From: Pegoplata infirma
Lineage: Eukaryota; Arthropoda; Insecta; Diptera; Anthomyiidae
Length of the DNA stretch: 64,000 bases
NCBI GenBank assembly: GCA_963921195.1
Contig: OY992540.1
Coordinates: forward strand, 13,337,136 to 13,401,135
Reading direction: 5' to 3'
Part shown: piece after piece, positions 22,088-33,538 of the stretch
Position numbering within the stretch: position 1 is the first letter of the stretch
Layout of the letters: each line of letters starts with the position of its first letter
The notes under the pieces: generated by a model
What the model saw: the letters and a program-made list of their open reading frames with translations, nothing else
Told to the model about the DNA's origin: nothing
Databases searched by the model: none
Position numbers and translations under genes: made by a program

Positions 22088-23761
22088 ATTAATATTCGAG
22101 CTCGAGGCCTAACGATTTTTATTTTAAATTTTTATAAATCCAATATTTCAACTTCACGCAAAAAAAAACTTGTGTCGGAGTGAGCAAAAATCTGGCATAA
22201 TTTTACCAAAAATATGCTAAAACTACAACCGACGAAGTAGTTTTCGTAATTTAGCCAAAACGCTTATGTAAAAAATTTTGAAGAAAATGCTAATGCTATT
22301 TAAGCAAAAACTTGGTAAAATATACCAAAAGAAATATGGTAAAATATACCAAAATTATTTGAAAAGCTGACTAAAAATAATGCTAAAAATTACCACATTT
22401 ATGCTAAATAAATTTTCAATAAATTTTTGTAAAAATTTGTATATTTGTTGAATTTAAAATTTTCACAGAATAAATTCATATTAATATAATAAATGTTGTG
22501 TAGGATTTAATTTACCACCGACCAACTGACCCTTTTTGTACAATTTTCTCGAGTGACTGCTGCCTACGCTTCTTCTTGAAGTAAAGGATCCGCTATAGCT
22601 TCACGAATTTATTTAAAAGCATCCTGTAAAAATAGAAAATTATTACAAAACATAAATTTTTAATTTAAAAAATTGGTTAACCCCATTGGTCTCTTGGCAA
22701 GGAGGAACACTTACTTTGTCATTCCATTTGTAACTCATCAAAACAGGTATGGACTCCCTTGGCTTTGGGTTTTTAGGTTTTAATTTTATAACTAAAGGCA
22801 GGATTGGCGTCCACGCTCTTTATTGTAGTGAAGGATTCTCCATATATATATATATATGTTCCTTTAACTCCCACTGGAGCATAGGGCGCCTAAAAAAAAA
22901 AAAAAAAAAAAAAAGGATTCTCCATAGCTTCAAAAATTTATTTAGCAGTACCCTGTAAAAATATAAAATTATTACCAAACACTAATTTTTAACTAAAAAT
23001 CTATTAAATCTTATTGGTGTCTTCGGAATGCGGGTATACTCACTTTATCATTACATTTGTTATTCATCGAAACATACGTCTGGGACTCCATTGGTTTTTC
23101 TTATTGAATTGTGTTTTAAGTGATGAAAGCAAAATTAACTTTAACATTCTTTTATCTTACATGTATTTATTTTTTAGAAAACTAATTATTTATTTTTATT
23201 TACGTATTAATTTATTTTTATATCAATTTCCTTTTTACGTTTTTATAACACAAAAAATAAACGAACAACGCACGCACACAAAAATACAAAATGAAAATGG
23301 CGGTCTGTATTTGTTTTGTTTTTTTGTTGTTTTCTTTCGATAAATTTTTGTGCAGGTAATTTGCGTTATTGAGCAAGCTACTTGGTTATTTTACATAAAA
23401 AACCAATTATGTTACTTTAACATCGACAAGCATAATACCAAATTCGCATTCATTTTTTTAAACATGTTTAACCACTTAAACATGTTTAAATTTAAACTTG
23501 CTAAGGTACATAAACATGTTTAAGTGCTGAAACATGTTTAAAAAAATGAATGCGAATTTGGTATAATATTAACAAAAATTTGGTAAAAATTTTTTTTTGG
23601 TATGAAAAAAGTTTTACCAAGTAGGATTACTCAATCTTACACAGATTTTTTTTTTGCGTGTTTCTTTGAAAGTCGTCAAAGACAAAGTCGTTAGTTGAAA
23701 TATTGGATTTATAAAAATTTTAAATAAAAATCGTTAGGCCTCGAGCTCGAATATTAATTAA
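22088..23761. repeat. Foldback Z, split by element X
   Basis: Arms at 22090-22153 and 23688-23760 share ATTCGAGCTCGAGGCCTAAC and TAAATCCAATATTTCAACT in inverted order. Element X (22155-23660) lies between them. Z itself lies inside the family-A copy. Confidence 0.75.
22155..23660 (-). mobile_element. TIR element X (CACGCAAAA ends)
   Basis: Ends CACGCAAAAAAAAACTTGTG and ACAGATTTTTTTTTGCGTG. X is the inverted counterpart of Y (23933-25184): shared blocks include ACCACCGACCAACTGACC and CTTCTTCTTGAAGTAAAGGA on the + strand. It has two extra insertions: a very short LINE 3' fragment (22859-22894) between copies of GGATTCTCCATA, and a hairpin MITE (about 23440-23563, ends ACCAAATTCGCATTCATTTT / AATGAATGCGAATTTGGT). 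No intact transposase. See Y for exon-like modules. Confidence 0.75.
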
Positions 23762-23932
23762 TAAAAAAAAATAAAAATAAATTTTCGTTTTTTTATTTTT
23801 CACAACTTTAAAAAAAAAAACTTTGATAAAATTTGGTCTTCAATTTTTTTTCTGAAAAATTAAAAAAAATATTTATATATATTAATTACTTTAATTTTAC
23901 TACATGTTAGTTGTTTTAACTACACGCAAAAA
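23762..23932 (+). mobile_element. Family-A MITE copy, continued
   Basis: Continues the copy begun at 21784: AAATTTGGTCTTCAATTTTT and TTTTACTACATGTTAGTTG precede the TA at 23931-23932 where Y begins. Confidence 0.6.
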
Positions 23933-25184
23933 AAAAATCTGTGTCAGATTGAGCAATCCTACTTGGTAAAGTTTTTTCATACCAAAAAAAAATTTTAACC
24001 AAATTTTTGCTAAAATTATTCTTGTCGATGTTAAAGTAACATTATGAGATTTTTATGTAAAATAACCAAGTAACTTGCACAATAACGCAAATTACTTGCA
24101 CAAAAATTTATCGAAAGAAAACAACAACAAAAAACAAACAAATACAGACCGCCATTTTCATTTTGTATTTTTGTGGCGTTGTTCGTCTATTTTTTGTGTT
24201 ATAAAAACGTAAAAAGGAAATTGATAAAAAAAATTAAAATAAATTAATAAATAAAAATAAATAATTAGTTTTTTAAAAGATAAATAAATGTAAGATAAAA
24301 AAATGCTAAAGTTAATTTTTCTGTCATAACTTAAAACACCATTCATTTAGCAAAATCAATGGAGTCCCAGCCGTATGTTTCGATGAATTACAAATGGAAT
24401 GATAAAGTGAGTATACCCCTATTTCGAAGACACCAATAAGGTTTAATAGATTTTTAGGTAAAAATTAGTGTTTGGTAATAATTTTCTATTTTTACAGGGT
24501 ACTGGCAAATAAATTTTTGAAGCAGGACACCAGTCCTGCCTAAAGTTATAAAATTAAAACCTGAAAACGTAAAGCCAAGGGATTCTAGACCGGTTTTGAT
24601 GAGTTACAAATGGAATGACAAAGTAAGTGTTTCTCCATACCAAGAGACCAATGGGTCTTACCAGTTTTTTAAATTAAAAATTTATGATCTGTAATAATTT
24701 TCTATTTTTACAGGATGCTTATAAATAAATTCGTGAAGCTATAGCGGATCCTTCACTTCAAGAAGAAGCGTAGGCAGCTGTCACTGGAGGAAATTGTACA
24801 AAAAGGGCCAGTTGGTCGGTGGTAAGTTATATCCTACACAGCATTTATTATATTAATATGGATTTATTATGTGAACATTTTAAATTCAACAAATATACAA
24901 ATTTTTACAAAAATTTACTAGAAAATTTATTTTAGCAAAAATGTGGTAATTTTTAGCATTATTTTTAGTCACCTTTTCTAATCATTTTGGTATATTTCAC
25001 CGTATTTCTTTTAGTATATTTTTTCAAGTTTTTGCTTAAATAGCATTAGCATATTCTTCAAAATTTTTTACATAAGCGTTTTGGCTAAATTACGACAACT
25101 ACTTCGTCGGTTGTAGTTTTAGCATATTTTTGGTAAAATTATGCCAGATTTTTGCTCACTCCGGCACAGATTTTTTTTTGCGTG
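23933..25184 (+). mobile_element. TIR element Y (CACGCAAAA ends) with exon-like modules
   Basis: Ends CACGCAAAAAAAAAATCTGT and GGCACAGATTTTTTTTTGCGTG-type, flanked by TA (23931-23932, 25185-25186). Inside, two related modules (about 24378-24500 and 24595-24715) each read GATGA(A/G)TTACAAATGGAATGA, a donor-like AAAGT(G/A)AGT, about 100 bp of AT-rich DNA, then TTTTCTATTTTTACAGG. Joined across the second, the frame reads SYKWNDKDAYK then a stop, with IREAIADPSLQEEA beyond it. This could be a decayed gene of the element or captured host exons; I do not recognise the protein. Confidence 0.7.
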
Positions 25185-25186
25185 TA

Positions 25187-25830
25187 TACAACAAAAAAAG
25201 TGAAGAGTGTTAGCGATACTATGGACAAAAAATTGGCTCCGTTTTGCTCTATCTTGGTTAGTTTTTTATGCAATGAATGAATAAGCCATAGTGATAGAGT
25301 AATCCATCGACCGTTTTGTAGATCTGGCATCACCAAAGATAATTGGAAAATTCTGGCAATGCCAAACTAAAGTTCAAACGCAAAGCAAAGAGAGACAAAA
25401 AACAATCTGCATTCTCACTGTAAAACTGGTATCTTCCATCTCGCTCACATTTCGATTTGTGATAAAATTTCGTAAACAATACCATATGGTTTTTGTTTAC
25501 TACTTTTTCAAACGCCATTTGTTGGACTACTCTATGACTCTGGAATAAGCCATTCGATTTTTCAAATTGAATGAAAAGAAAATCGATTGCATTCGCAAGT
25601 GAATGCATTCGATTTTTAAAAGTCGAATAAAAAAAAATCGAATGCATTCGATTTTTTAAAAGTCGAATATAAAATAAAACGAATGCATTCGATATTTATA
25701 AATCGAATGAGTCTAAAGTGAATTCATTCAATTCGCTAAAATGTGATTGGGGAATGCAATCACTAAATTTTCACTCAGAATGACAAATTGAATTAAGGAA
25801 TGAAATCCTTCGAAGCTCTGATTTAAACTA
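25187..25830. other. Non-coding; GAATGCATTCGATT repeat region
   Basis: No gene. From about 25540 to 25800 there are tandem-like inverted and direct copies of GAATGCATTCGATTTTT; the same type of sequence appears in reverse at 55080-55330 and weakly near 57040-57130. Confidence 0.6.
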
Positions 25831-26155
25831 AGTAAGTTGCTCCGATTTCACGTGAATATCTGATAAACTGCATATAAAAAACATCATGTTTTCACTAGCT
25901 TCATACAAGCCTATATATTTCGCTGAAAAGGTATTCTGTTCACTGATGATAATCCCAAAAAATAACCGGATTTATGTTGCATCAAATTACATCAACACTA
26001 TTATAAACATGTTTTTAAAAGGTACGGACCATTTAATGAACAGAATACCTCATCAGCGAAATTTTTACGCTTTTGTAAAGCTAGTGTGAAATTTATGTTT
26101 TTTTTATATGGAGTTTGACAGATTTTCACGTGAAAACCGAGCAACTTACCCACCT
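25831..26155 (+). repeat. D-family repeat, short intact copy
   Basis: TAAGTTGCTCCGATTTCACG through ATATAAAAAACATCATG to GGAGTTTGACAGATTTTCAC and CTTACCCACCTTAAAG. It lacks the insertions seen in the copy at 20062-21780 and so shows the empty site. The plus-strand frame 25886-26089 is not supported as a gene. Confidence 0.6.
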
Positions 26156-26157
26156 TA

Positions 26158-26985
26158 AAGCTAAGTAAGTTGTTCACCGGTGAAAAAAAATGTTTCGAAA
26201 CATCAATTAATTTGTAGCGAAAATTTGACAGTCATATGTTTGGTTATGTTTTGCGCGTCAGAATCATAGAAAAAAATAGAAATGAAACAGAGTCGTATTT
26301 CGCTTGAATAAGTATTAGTGACAGCACATTATGTAACTTTTCATGTTTAATAAAAACAATGCAAGATAAAGGAGAACAACAACAAAGCAAACAACAAACG
26401 AGAAAAAAAAGTTTTTAAACTATCAATAGTGCGTATTATATTAAAAAAACGTTGAATACAGCAAAATAAATAATACATATAATTAAATGAAAGACAAATT
26501 CCATTTTTTATAAACAAAGAATCTAATTTGATATTTGATATTAAATACGTGTGAGATGAGGAAGAACAAGCATTTTGCCACCATATTGGAAAATACATCA
26601 AATACAACACTGCGTACCTTCTAATCTTTTCTATGGTCAGAATACATAAAATAACTTTAAATAATATTTTTTGGTAAGTTATGTGATATTATTAATGTTT
26701 ACAGTCCCAAACACTTATAATTACTTCACTTTACATCTGAATGTTAAATTTCACCGCTTTTTAAATGGTCTGTACAATTTAAAAAAATGTTGCTTATAGT
26801 GTTCATGCGTATTGATGCAACATATACCGGGTTATTTTGCCGGTTTTTCACCAGTGAACAGAATACCTCTTCAGCGAAATTTTTACGCTTTTGTAAAGCC
26901 AGTGTGAAATTTATGTTTTTTTTTTTATATGGAGTTTGACAGATTTTCACGTGAAAACCGAGCAACTTACCCACCTTTAAGGTAA
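26158..26985 (-). repeat. D-family repeat copy D1 (foldback-type)
   Basis: Runs from GCTAAGTAAGTTGTTCACCG to GAGCAACTTACCCACC. The outer parts are imperfect inverted repeats (AAGTAAGTTG.. / ..CAACTTAC). It is interrupted by a hAT-like element at 26265-26635. The same sequence recurs at 28375-29520, 30163-30806 and 31075-31505. Confidence 0.7.
26265..26635. mobile_element. Short hAT-like MITE with 8-bp duplication
   Basis: Ends CATAGAAAA and TTTTCTATG, flanked by an exact 8-bp GTCAGAAT at 26257-26264 and 26636-26643. Other copies of the D repeat read straight through this site (for example 31165-31176). Length 371 bp, no coding capacity. Confidence 0.8.
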
Positions 26986-28374
26986 GTTTTGCATGGAGTT
27001 TGACAGATTTTCACGTGAAAACCCAGTAACTTACCCACCTTAAAGTTTGACAGATTTTCATGTGAAACCCCAGCAACTTACTTACCTTAAACAAAAAAAA
27101 TTAATAAATAAAATAAACAGTTATTTATTTTTTTAAAAAACAAATTAAAATATTTTTGTTATTCCACCTTTGATTTTAGTTTTTTTTTAGAAAAATTTAT
27201 TATAGTTCATAAAATTCTTGTAAGTAAAATAAATACATATTCAGGCATTTATAAACACAAGGTAGTAAAATATCTATTCCAAAAAAATTAACTCTTTGTT
27301 TTTTTTACATTCCAGTAGGTGGTTCTTACAATACAATTGTATTTTTCTGCACCATTTTGTATTATTTATTATTTTAATACCACCTCAATCACATGCAAAT
27401 TACCTTGTATTTTTAATGGGAAAACTTCCCCAAAGCACCCGCAATCTTTTGAATATTTAGATAGATTCTGATTTCAATTTTCATTACAAATATGCAGTTT
27501 TTTTTTTTTATATAAAACATGTGCCTCTAGAAATACATGCAGAATCATTTTACTATTTGGGGTTGGCATATTTTCTTTAGACACAAAAAAAAGTTCGTAA
27601 AATTATAAATTTTCTAGTAATTTGAATTGGCCAGCTTTTTTTTAGAAAACTTTTAGTTAACGTTAGTAATTTGTTGGTTTACTTCTGATTCGGAATTTAT
27701 TAATTTTCCTTGTATTAAAAATATTTTTTAATCTATATTAAAATTGTCTGTAATGATTGTTGATGTTAACCTAACTATAATTACAAAACGGCTTTTCTAA
27801 GATTTAAAAATAAAATTAATTTTTGTAAATTGAAAGTTCTAAAATTTGTTTGACAAACTTTTTTCGAGGGTAGATGTTTTTCGTTAACAAAATATTTTTT
27901 TTCACGCGATAAGTTTGAAATTGAAAAAAAATAACAACTGTATTGTTTATATTCAATATCGTATTTATTTTACAAATCATGCGTTTTATTTCTCTGGTTT
28001 TGGGTTTGGAGGAATGTTTTTGTTTTTCAAAAAAAAAAATAACACGTAGTAAGATTAATATTGAAAAATAAATAAAACTTTTTAAAATCTTTAATATGTA
28101 ATAGAAATATGGAAATTTTGTAATCAAAATTTTTTTGTTTTAATATTCTTTGAGCATTTTTTTCTACAATCTATAAAATTATGTCGATAGTGAGGCGTTT
28201 GCTACATACTACGGTAAAAATAGCAGATAATGTTGTTGTTTTAAACTATTGATTAACAACTTCCAAATGTAGTAAAAACAACTACAAAAAACGGTAACAA
28301 CAACCTGTGCCAACAACCGGGTTATTTAACGGGGTTTTCATCAACGAACAGAATACCTCTAGATAAGTAAGTTG
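26986..28374. other. AT-rich intergenic DNA
   Basis: Apart from D-family tips at 26990-27090 (repeated GTTTGACAGATTTTCA) and an A-like fragment near 28190-28310, I see no gene or clear element. The minus-strand frame 27816-28127 is low-complexity and not recognised. Confidence 0.5.
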
Positions 28375-29522
28375 CTCGTTTTTCACGTGAAAATCTGTCA
28401 AACTCCATATAAAAAAAAACATAAATTTCACACTTGCTTTACAAAAGCGTAAAAATTTCGCTGAAGAGGTATTCTGTTCGCTGGCGAAAAACCGGCAAAA
28501 TAACCCGGTATAGGTGGGTAAGTTGCTCGGTTTTCACGTGAAAATCTGTCAAACTCCATATAAAAAAAAAAACATAAATTTCACACTGGCTTTACAAAAG
28601 CGTAAAAATTTCGCTGAATAGGTATTTTGTTCACTGGTGAAAAACCGGCAAAATAACCCGGTATATGTTGCATCAATACGCATCAACACTATAAGCAACA
28701 TTTTTTTAAATTGTACAGACCATTTAAAAAGCGGCTCGGGCGCAGATATCTCTCACCGTATTAAAAAAGCATCCCAAACTTTCGGCCAACTCAATTACGT
28801 ATGGAAATCATCCACACTCTCTCGTGGTGTCAAAATTAAACTGTTTAACTCGAATGTTCGTTCTACTTTGTTGTACGGCTGCGAAACATGGAATGCGGCC
28901 CCCCAGACATTCAGGCAATGCAAGTATTTATAAACCGATGTCTGAGAAAAATACTTCGGGTGTATTGGCCGCAAAGGATAACCAATGAGAGGCTCTGGTT
29001 CAAAACGCAGCAATCTCCTATAACCATTGAAGTACGTAGACGAAAGTGGAACTGGATAGGTCATACAATAATAAAAGCCCATCCACACATTGCTAAAAGT
29101 GCCATAGAGTGGAATCCACAAGGTAGTCGTAGAAGAGGACGTCCAGCCCATACATGGAGACGACAAGTCATAGCTGAAGCAACAACTCTGAACACCAGTT
29201 GGAGCGAAGTGAAAAATATTGCGATGGACAGATCAAAATGGAGAAGTTTTGTTGGGGCCCTATGCTCCTTATAGGAGCTTCGGGAACATATATATATTTA
29301 AAAAGCGGTGAAATTTATCATTCAGATGTAAAATGAAGTAATTATAAGTGTTTGGGACTGTAAACATTAATAATATCACATAACTTACCAAAAAATATTA
29401 TTTAAAGTTATTTTATGTATTCTGACGCGCAAAACATAACCAAACATATGACTGTCAAATTTTCGCTACAAATTAATTGATGTTTCGAAACATTTTTTTC
29501 ACCGGTGAACAACTTACTTAGC
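28375..29522 (+). repeat. D-family repeat copy D2 with LINE insertion
   Basis: Two successive starts (28375 and about 28506, both AAGT..GCTCG..TTTTCACGTGAAAA) then the rest of the repeat to TTCACCGGTGAACAACTTAC near 29515. A 5'-truncated LINE occupies 28735-29295. Confidence 0.7.
28735..29295 (+). pseudogene. 5'-truncated LINE (RT C-terminal end)
   Basis: Bounded by an exact 13-bp duplication ATTTAAAAAGCGG (28722-28734 and 29296-29308) and ending in a short (TA)n tail, so it is a target-primed insertion. It encodes the end of a non-LTR reverse transcriptase: ADISHRIKKASQTFGQLNYV, then TLLYGCETWN, a 1-bp frameshift in a C run at about 28898-28904, then RCLRKILRVYWPQRITNERL, RRRKWNWIGHTI, GSRRRGRPAHTWRR and a stop at 29271-29273. 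Such RRRKWxWIGHTL tails are typical of one group of insect endonuclease-RT elements; the clade was not settled. Confidence 0.88.
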
Positions 29523-29553
29523 TTATATGTTAAATCAACACACATCAACACTA

Positions 29554-30133
29554 CACTCAGAAAATTATGTAAGTTACTACATGTTAGTTATTTGTATATT
29601 TTACAGTAGTTAGTTGTTTTCAACTACAAAGTCAGTTGTTTTTGTATGAAAAATATCAAACAACTATTTCTGTTAGTTATTTTAAGTCGTTTTTTTGAAC
29701 AACTAACAAAAAAATACTGTGATGTAGTAACAGTTATTTAAAGTAGTTAATTTTATTTTTTTATCTCTGAAAAATTTTCGAAGTTTTTTTCCAAAATATA
29801 AAAATTTTCGTTTTTTTTTTATTTTTCACAACTTAAAAAAAAAAAAATCTTGGAAAAATTTGATCTTCAATTTTATTTTTTTTTTCAAAAATGTTTTGAA
29901 AAAAAAATTATATATTGATTATTTTATTTTTACTACATTTTAGTTGTTTTGACTACAAATGTAAGTAGTTTTTACTACATAAGTCAGTTATTTTTTGTCA
30001 GTTAAAATAACTAACATTGTTAGTTGATTTAACTGAAAAAGTAGTTGACCCCAAAACAACTTACAAAGTAGTTACAAAGTATTTATTTTAACTGACATTT
30101 TCAGTTGATTTTACTAACATAATTTTTTGAGTG
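29554..30133 (+). mobile_element. Family-A MITE, complete copy
   Basis: 580 bp, CACTCAGAAAATTATGTAAG to CATAATTTTTTGAGTG, TA on both sides (29552-29553, 30134-30135). The outer 200 bp on each side is rich in GTTAGTTGTT/AACTAAC motifs; the centre is A/T homopolymer. No ORF. Confidence 0.88.
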
Positions 30134-30162
30134 TATAAGCAACATTAATTTTTTATAAAGCT

Positions 30163-31625
30163 AAGTAAGTTGTTCACCGGTAAAAAAAAAATGTTTCGAA
30201 ACATCAATTAATTTGTAGCGAAAATTTGACAGTCATATGTTTGGTTATGTTTTGCGCATCGTTATACACAAAATAACTTTGTTTTACAATTTTTTTGTAA
30301 TTTTTACCCATTTATCTAAATTAATTATTGTTTACACTGCAAAGAACTTATAAATGCTTCATTTTATTTCTGAATATCAAATTTCACCGCTTTTTAAATG
30401 GTCCGTACAATTTAAAAAATTTTTGCTAACCCTAGTAAAAATAAAAATAAAAATCATTATAAATTTATACAAATATATCTTTTTATACATACCGAGATCT
30501 TATTATATTTAATTATATAAAAAATCAATCAGATAAGACCAAATTTCGTATCAAATTATATAAAATTTGATATAACTCCCAATAAAATTTTATAAAATTT
30601 GATACGAATTTTGGTCTTATCTGAGAAATTTTTTATATAATTAGATAATTTTATGTGAAATTAAATATATTTGTATCAATTTATACATGGATATATAAAA
30701 ACCATTTTTACTAGGGAATGGTGTTGATGTGTATTGCTGCAAATTTGTGTTTTTTTATACGGAGTTTGACAGATTTTCACGTGAAAACCGAGCAACTTAC
30801 TTACCTTAACGTTCTGTCAAACTCCATATAAAAAAAAAAACATAAATTTCACACTGGCTTTACAAAAGCGTAAAAATTTCGCTGAAGAGGTATTCTGTTC
30901 ACTAGTGAAAAACCAGCAAAATAACCCGGTATATGTTGCATCAATACGCATCAACACTATAAGCAACATTTTTTTAAATTGTACAGACCATTTAAAAAGC
31001 GGTGAAATTTAACATTCAGATGTAAAATGAAGTAATTATAAGTTTTTGGGACTGTAAACATTAATAATATCACATAAGTTGTTCACCGGTGAAAAAAAAT
31101 GTTTCGAAACATCAATTAATTTGTAGCGAAAATTTGACAGTCATATGTTTGGTTATGTTTTGCGCGTCAGAATACATAAAATAACTTTAAATAATATTTT
31201 TTTGGTAATTTATGTGATATAATTAATGCTTACAGTCCCAAACACTTATAATTACTTCATTTTACATCTGAATGTTAAATTTCACCGCTTTTTAAATGGT
31301 CTGTACAATTTAAAAAAATGTTGCTTATAGTGTTGATGCGTATTGATGCAACATATACCGGGTTATTTTGCCGGTTTTCCACCAGTGAACAGAATACCTC
31401 TTCAGCGAAATTTTTACGCTTTTGTAACGCCAGTGTGAAATTCGTGTTTTTCATATGGAGTTTGACAGATTTTGACATGAAAACCGAGCAACTTACCCAC
31501 CTTAAGTTAAGTAAGTTGCTCGGTTTTTACGTGAAAATCTATCAAACTCCTTGTAAAAAAAACATAAGTTTCACACTGGCTTTACAAAAGCGTAAAAATT
31601 TCGCTGAAGAGGTTTTTGGGACAGG
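30163..31625. repeat. Cluster of inverted D-family copies
   Basis: 30163-30806 is a minus-type copy split by foldback F; about 30806-31078 is a plus-type partial copy; 31075-31505 a minus-type copy; 31503-31625 a plus-type fragment. Alternating orientation makes the cluster a set of inverted repeats. Confidence 0.65.
30430..30716. repeat. Foldback F (CCCTAGTAAAAAT ends)
   Basis: 287 bp with ends CCCTAGTAAAAAT and ATTTTTACTAGGG and long internal AT-rich inverted arms (ATCAGATAAGACCAAATTTC versus its complement near 30620). Its ends differ by one base from those of elements B1/B2 at 33539-37403. Confidence 0.8.
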
Positions 31626-32299
31626 CTAACGGTTAATCTGCATTGAAAGTTTGGACATTAATGTGTGTTTTCTCTTTTGTTCTTCCTATATTAATTTCAA
31701 GATTTTTTTTTCTATTAAAGTTTAACTTTTGCTGTGCTATTACCAAAAATAATCGACAGCCAATAGTTTACACCTTTAATATCAATTAAAATTATTGAAT
31801 TTATTTGTTCGCCTTTGTAGAATTTATAAACAAAATTAAAACACACACAAATGACTGAAAGCAATAACATTGAAACGAACAAATGTTTAAGCAAATAAAT
31901 GAAATCATAAAATTTTATAGTTGCAAATTTTACACCATTTCCATGGAGTTTGACTGATTTTTTACACATGAACACGAACAGAATAGAATATACACCTAAA
32001 AAATAATTTAATAATTTTTTGTGAATAATTTGAATTTGTTATTTTTTTATATGTAGTTTGACAGATTTTCACATGAAAACCGAGTTATACCATATTCGCA
32101 TTAATTTTTAACTAGTTTAATTACACTACTCTACACGGTTTTTGCACAGACATGTTGAATAAACTTTCTAAAGTATTTTGGCTTCCTAAACACGAATTTT
32201 CCATCGGAAAAGTTGTATCAAATCGTCTTTTTGAGATACATATAGGCATAAAAATATGAATAACTTTAACATACACTTTTCCAATATTAACAAGTGAGA
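31626..32299. other. Non-coding region
   Basis: No gene recognised. 32110-32260 (TTTCTAAAGTATTTTG ... AAAGTTGTATCAAATCG) recurs in inverted order at 38300-38420, so the two face each other across the A-3/hAT-like block. Confidence 0.5.
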
Positions 32300-32790
32300 G
32301 TGTTAAATTCGGCTGTACCGAATCTTTTATACCCTCACCACGTTAAAAAAAAAGTAGGGGCGTATTTTTTATTTTGGGAGGGGGGTTCGGCGTTGGTAGA
32401 CAACCTTTCTGGATCCAACTGCAGGACTTTGAACTTTTTCTGACATAAAAATGTTTCGTTTGCTGAGCAAAAGTACAAAAAAACCTATAAAAAATTACGT
32501 TTTTCAGAGGTTGGTTTAGTTCTTAAAGGGGGAACTTCTTTCCCCCTGTTCCGATTTTGCCCATGTTCAAACTTAACCAGTCCAACACCATAACACATAT
32601 TCGTATCAAACTGCTGGAGTCTAGCTCTTTTATTTTGGACTGTATCGTGTCTTCCACAGACAGACGGACGGACATCGTTAGAATGTCTTAGAATCGATCA
32701 CTGATCAATAATATATACTTATGGGGTCCTAGACCGATATTTCTATGCGTTACACACGGACTGACAAAGTGAGTATACCCACATACTGAA
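32300..32790 (+). repeat. Dispersed repeat R, longer copy
   Basis: Starts with GAGTGTTAAATTCGGCTG and CCGAATCTTTTATACCCTC, a sequence typical of fly dispersed elements, and ends in TATTTCTATGCGTTACACAC and GTGAGTATACCCACATACTG. Related to 18550-19080. No coding capacity seen. Confidence 0.65.
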
Positions 32791-33538
32791 CACTCAGAAA
32801 ATTATGTAAGTTACTACATGTTAGTTGTTTGTATATTTTGCAGTAGTAAGTTGTTTTCAACTACAAAGTCAGTTGTTTTTGTATGAAAAATATCAAACAA
32901 CTATTTCTGTTAGTTATTTTAAGTCTTTTTTTTTTGAATAACTAACAAAAAAGTACTGTAATGTAGTAACAGTTATTTAAAGTAGTTATTTAAAATAGTT
33001 AATTTTCTGAAAAATTTTCAAAGTTTTTTTCCAAAAAAAAAAAAAATGTTTTTCACAACTTTAAAAAAAAAAAAAAAATTTGAAAAAATTTGGTCCTCAA
33101 TTTTTTTTCTGAAAAATTTTTTGAAAAAAAAATATATATTGATTGTTTTATTTTTACTACATGTTAGTTGTTTTGACTACAAATGTAAGTAGTTTTTACT
33201 AGAGATGCGCACCAATCACGTGATTACCGTGAATCACGTGAATCACGCGTGAATCACGTGATTCGTGAGTAATTTTATTTTCTACTCACGTGAGCATGCG
33301 TGATCGTGAGTAACAAAAAAAAGTTCGTGCGTGATCGTGCGTGAGTAAAATTGCTGCGTGATTTTTTCGTGATTTTAATTTTTTCACCGTTTTTTTGCGG
33401 TTACGTTTTTTTTTTTCATTTTTTTAAGTTCTTTCAAATAAATTAATAAATTTAAATTTAATAAGTTTTTTGAACAATTTTAAAAAAATTTTGCTCCACT
33501 GTTTGAATTGACTTAAAATTTGCCATAGCATATTTCAT

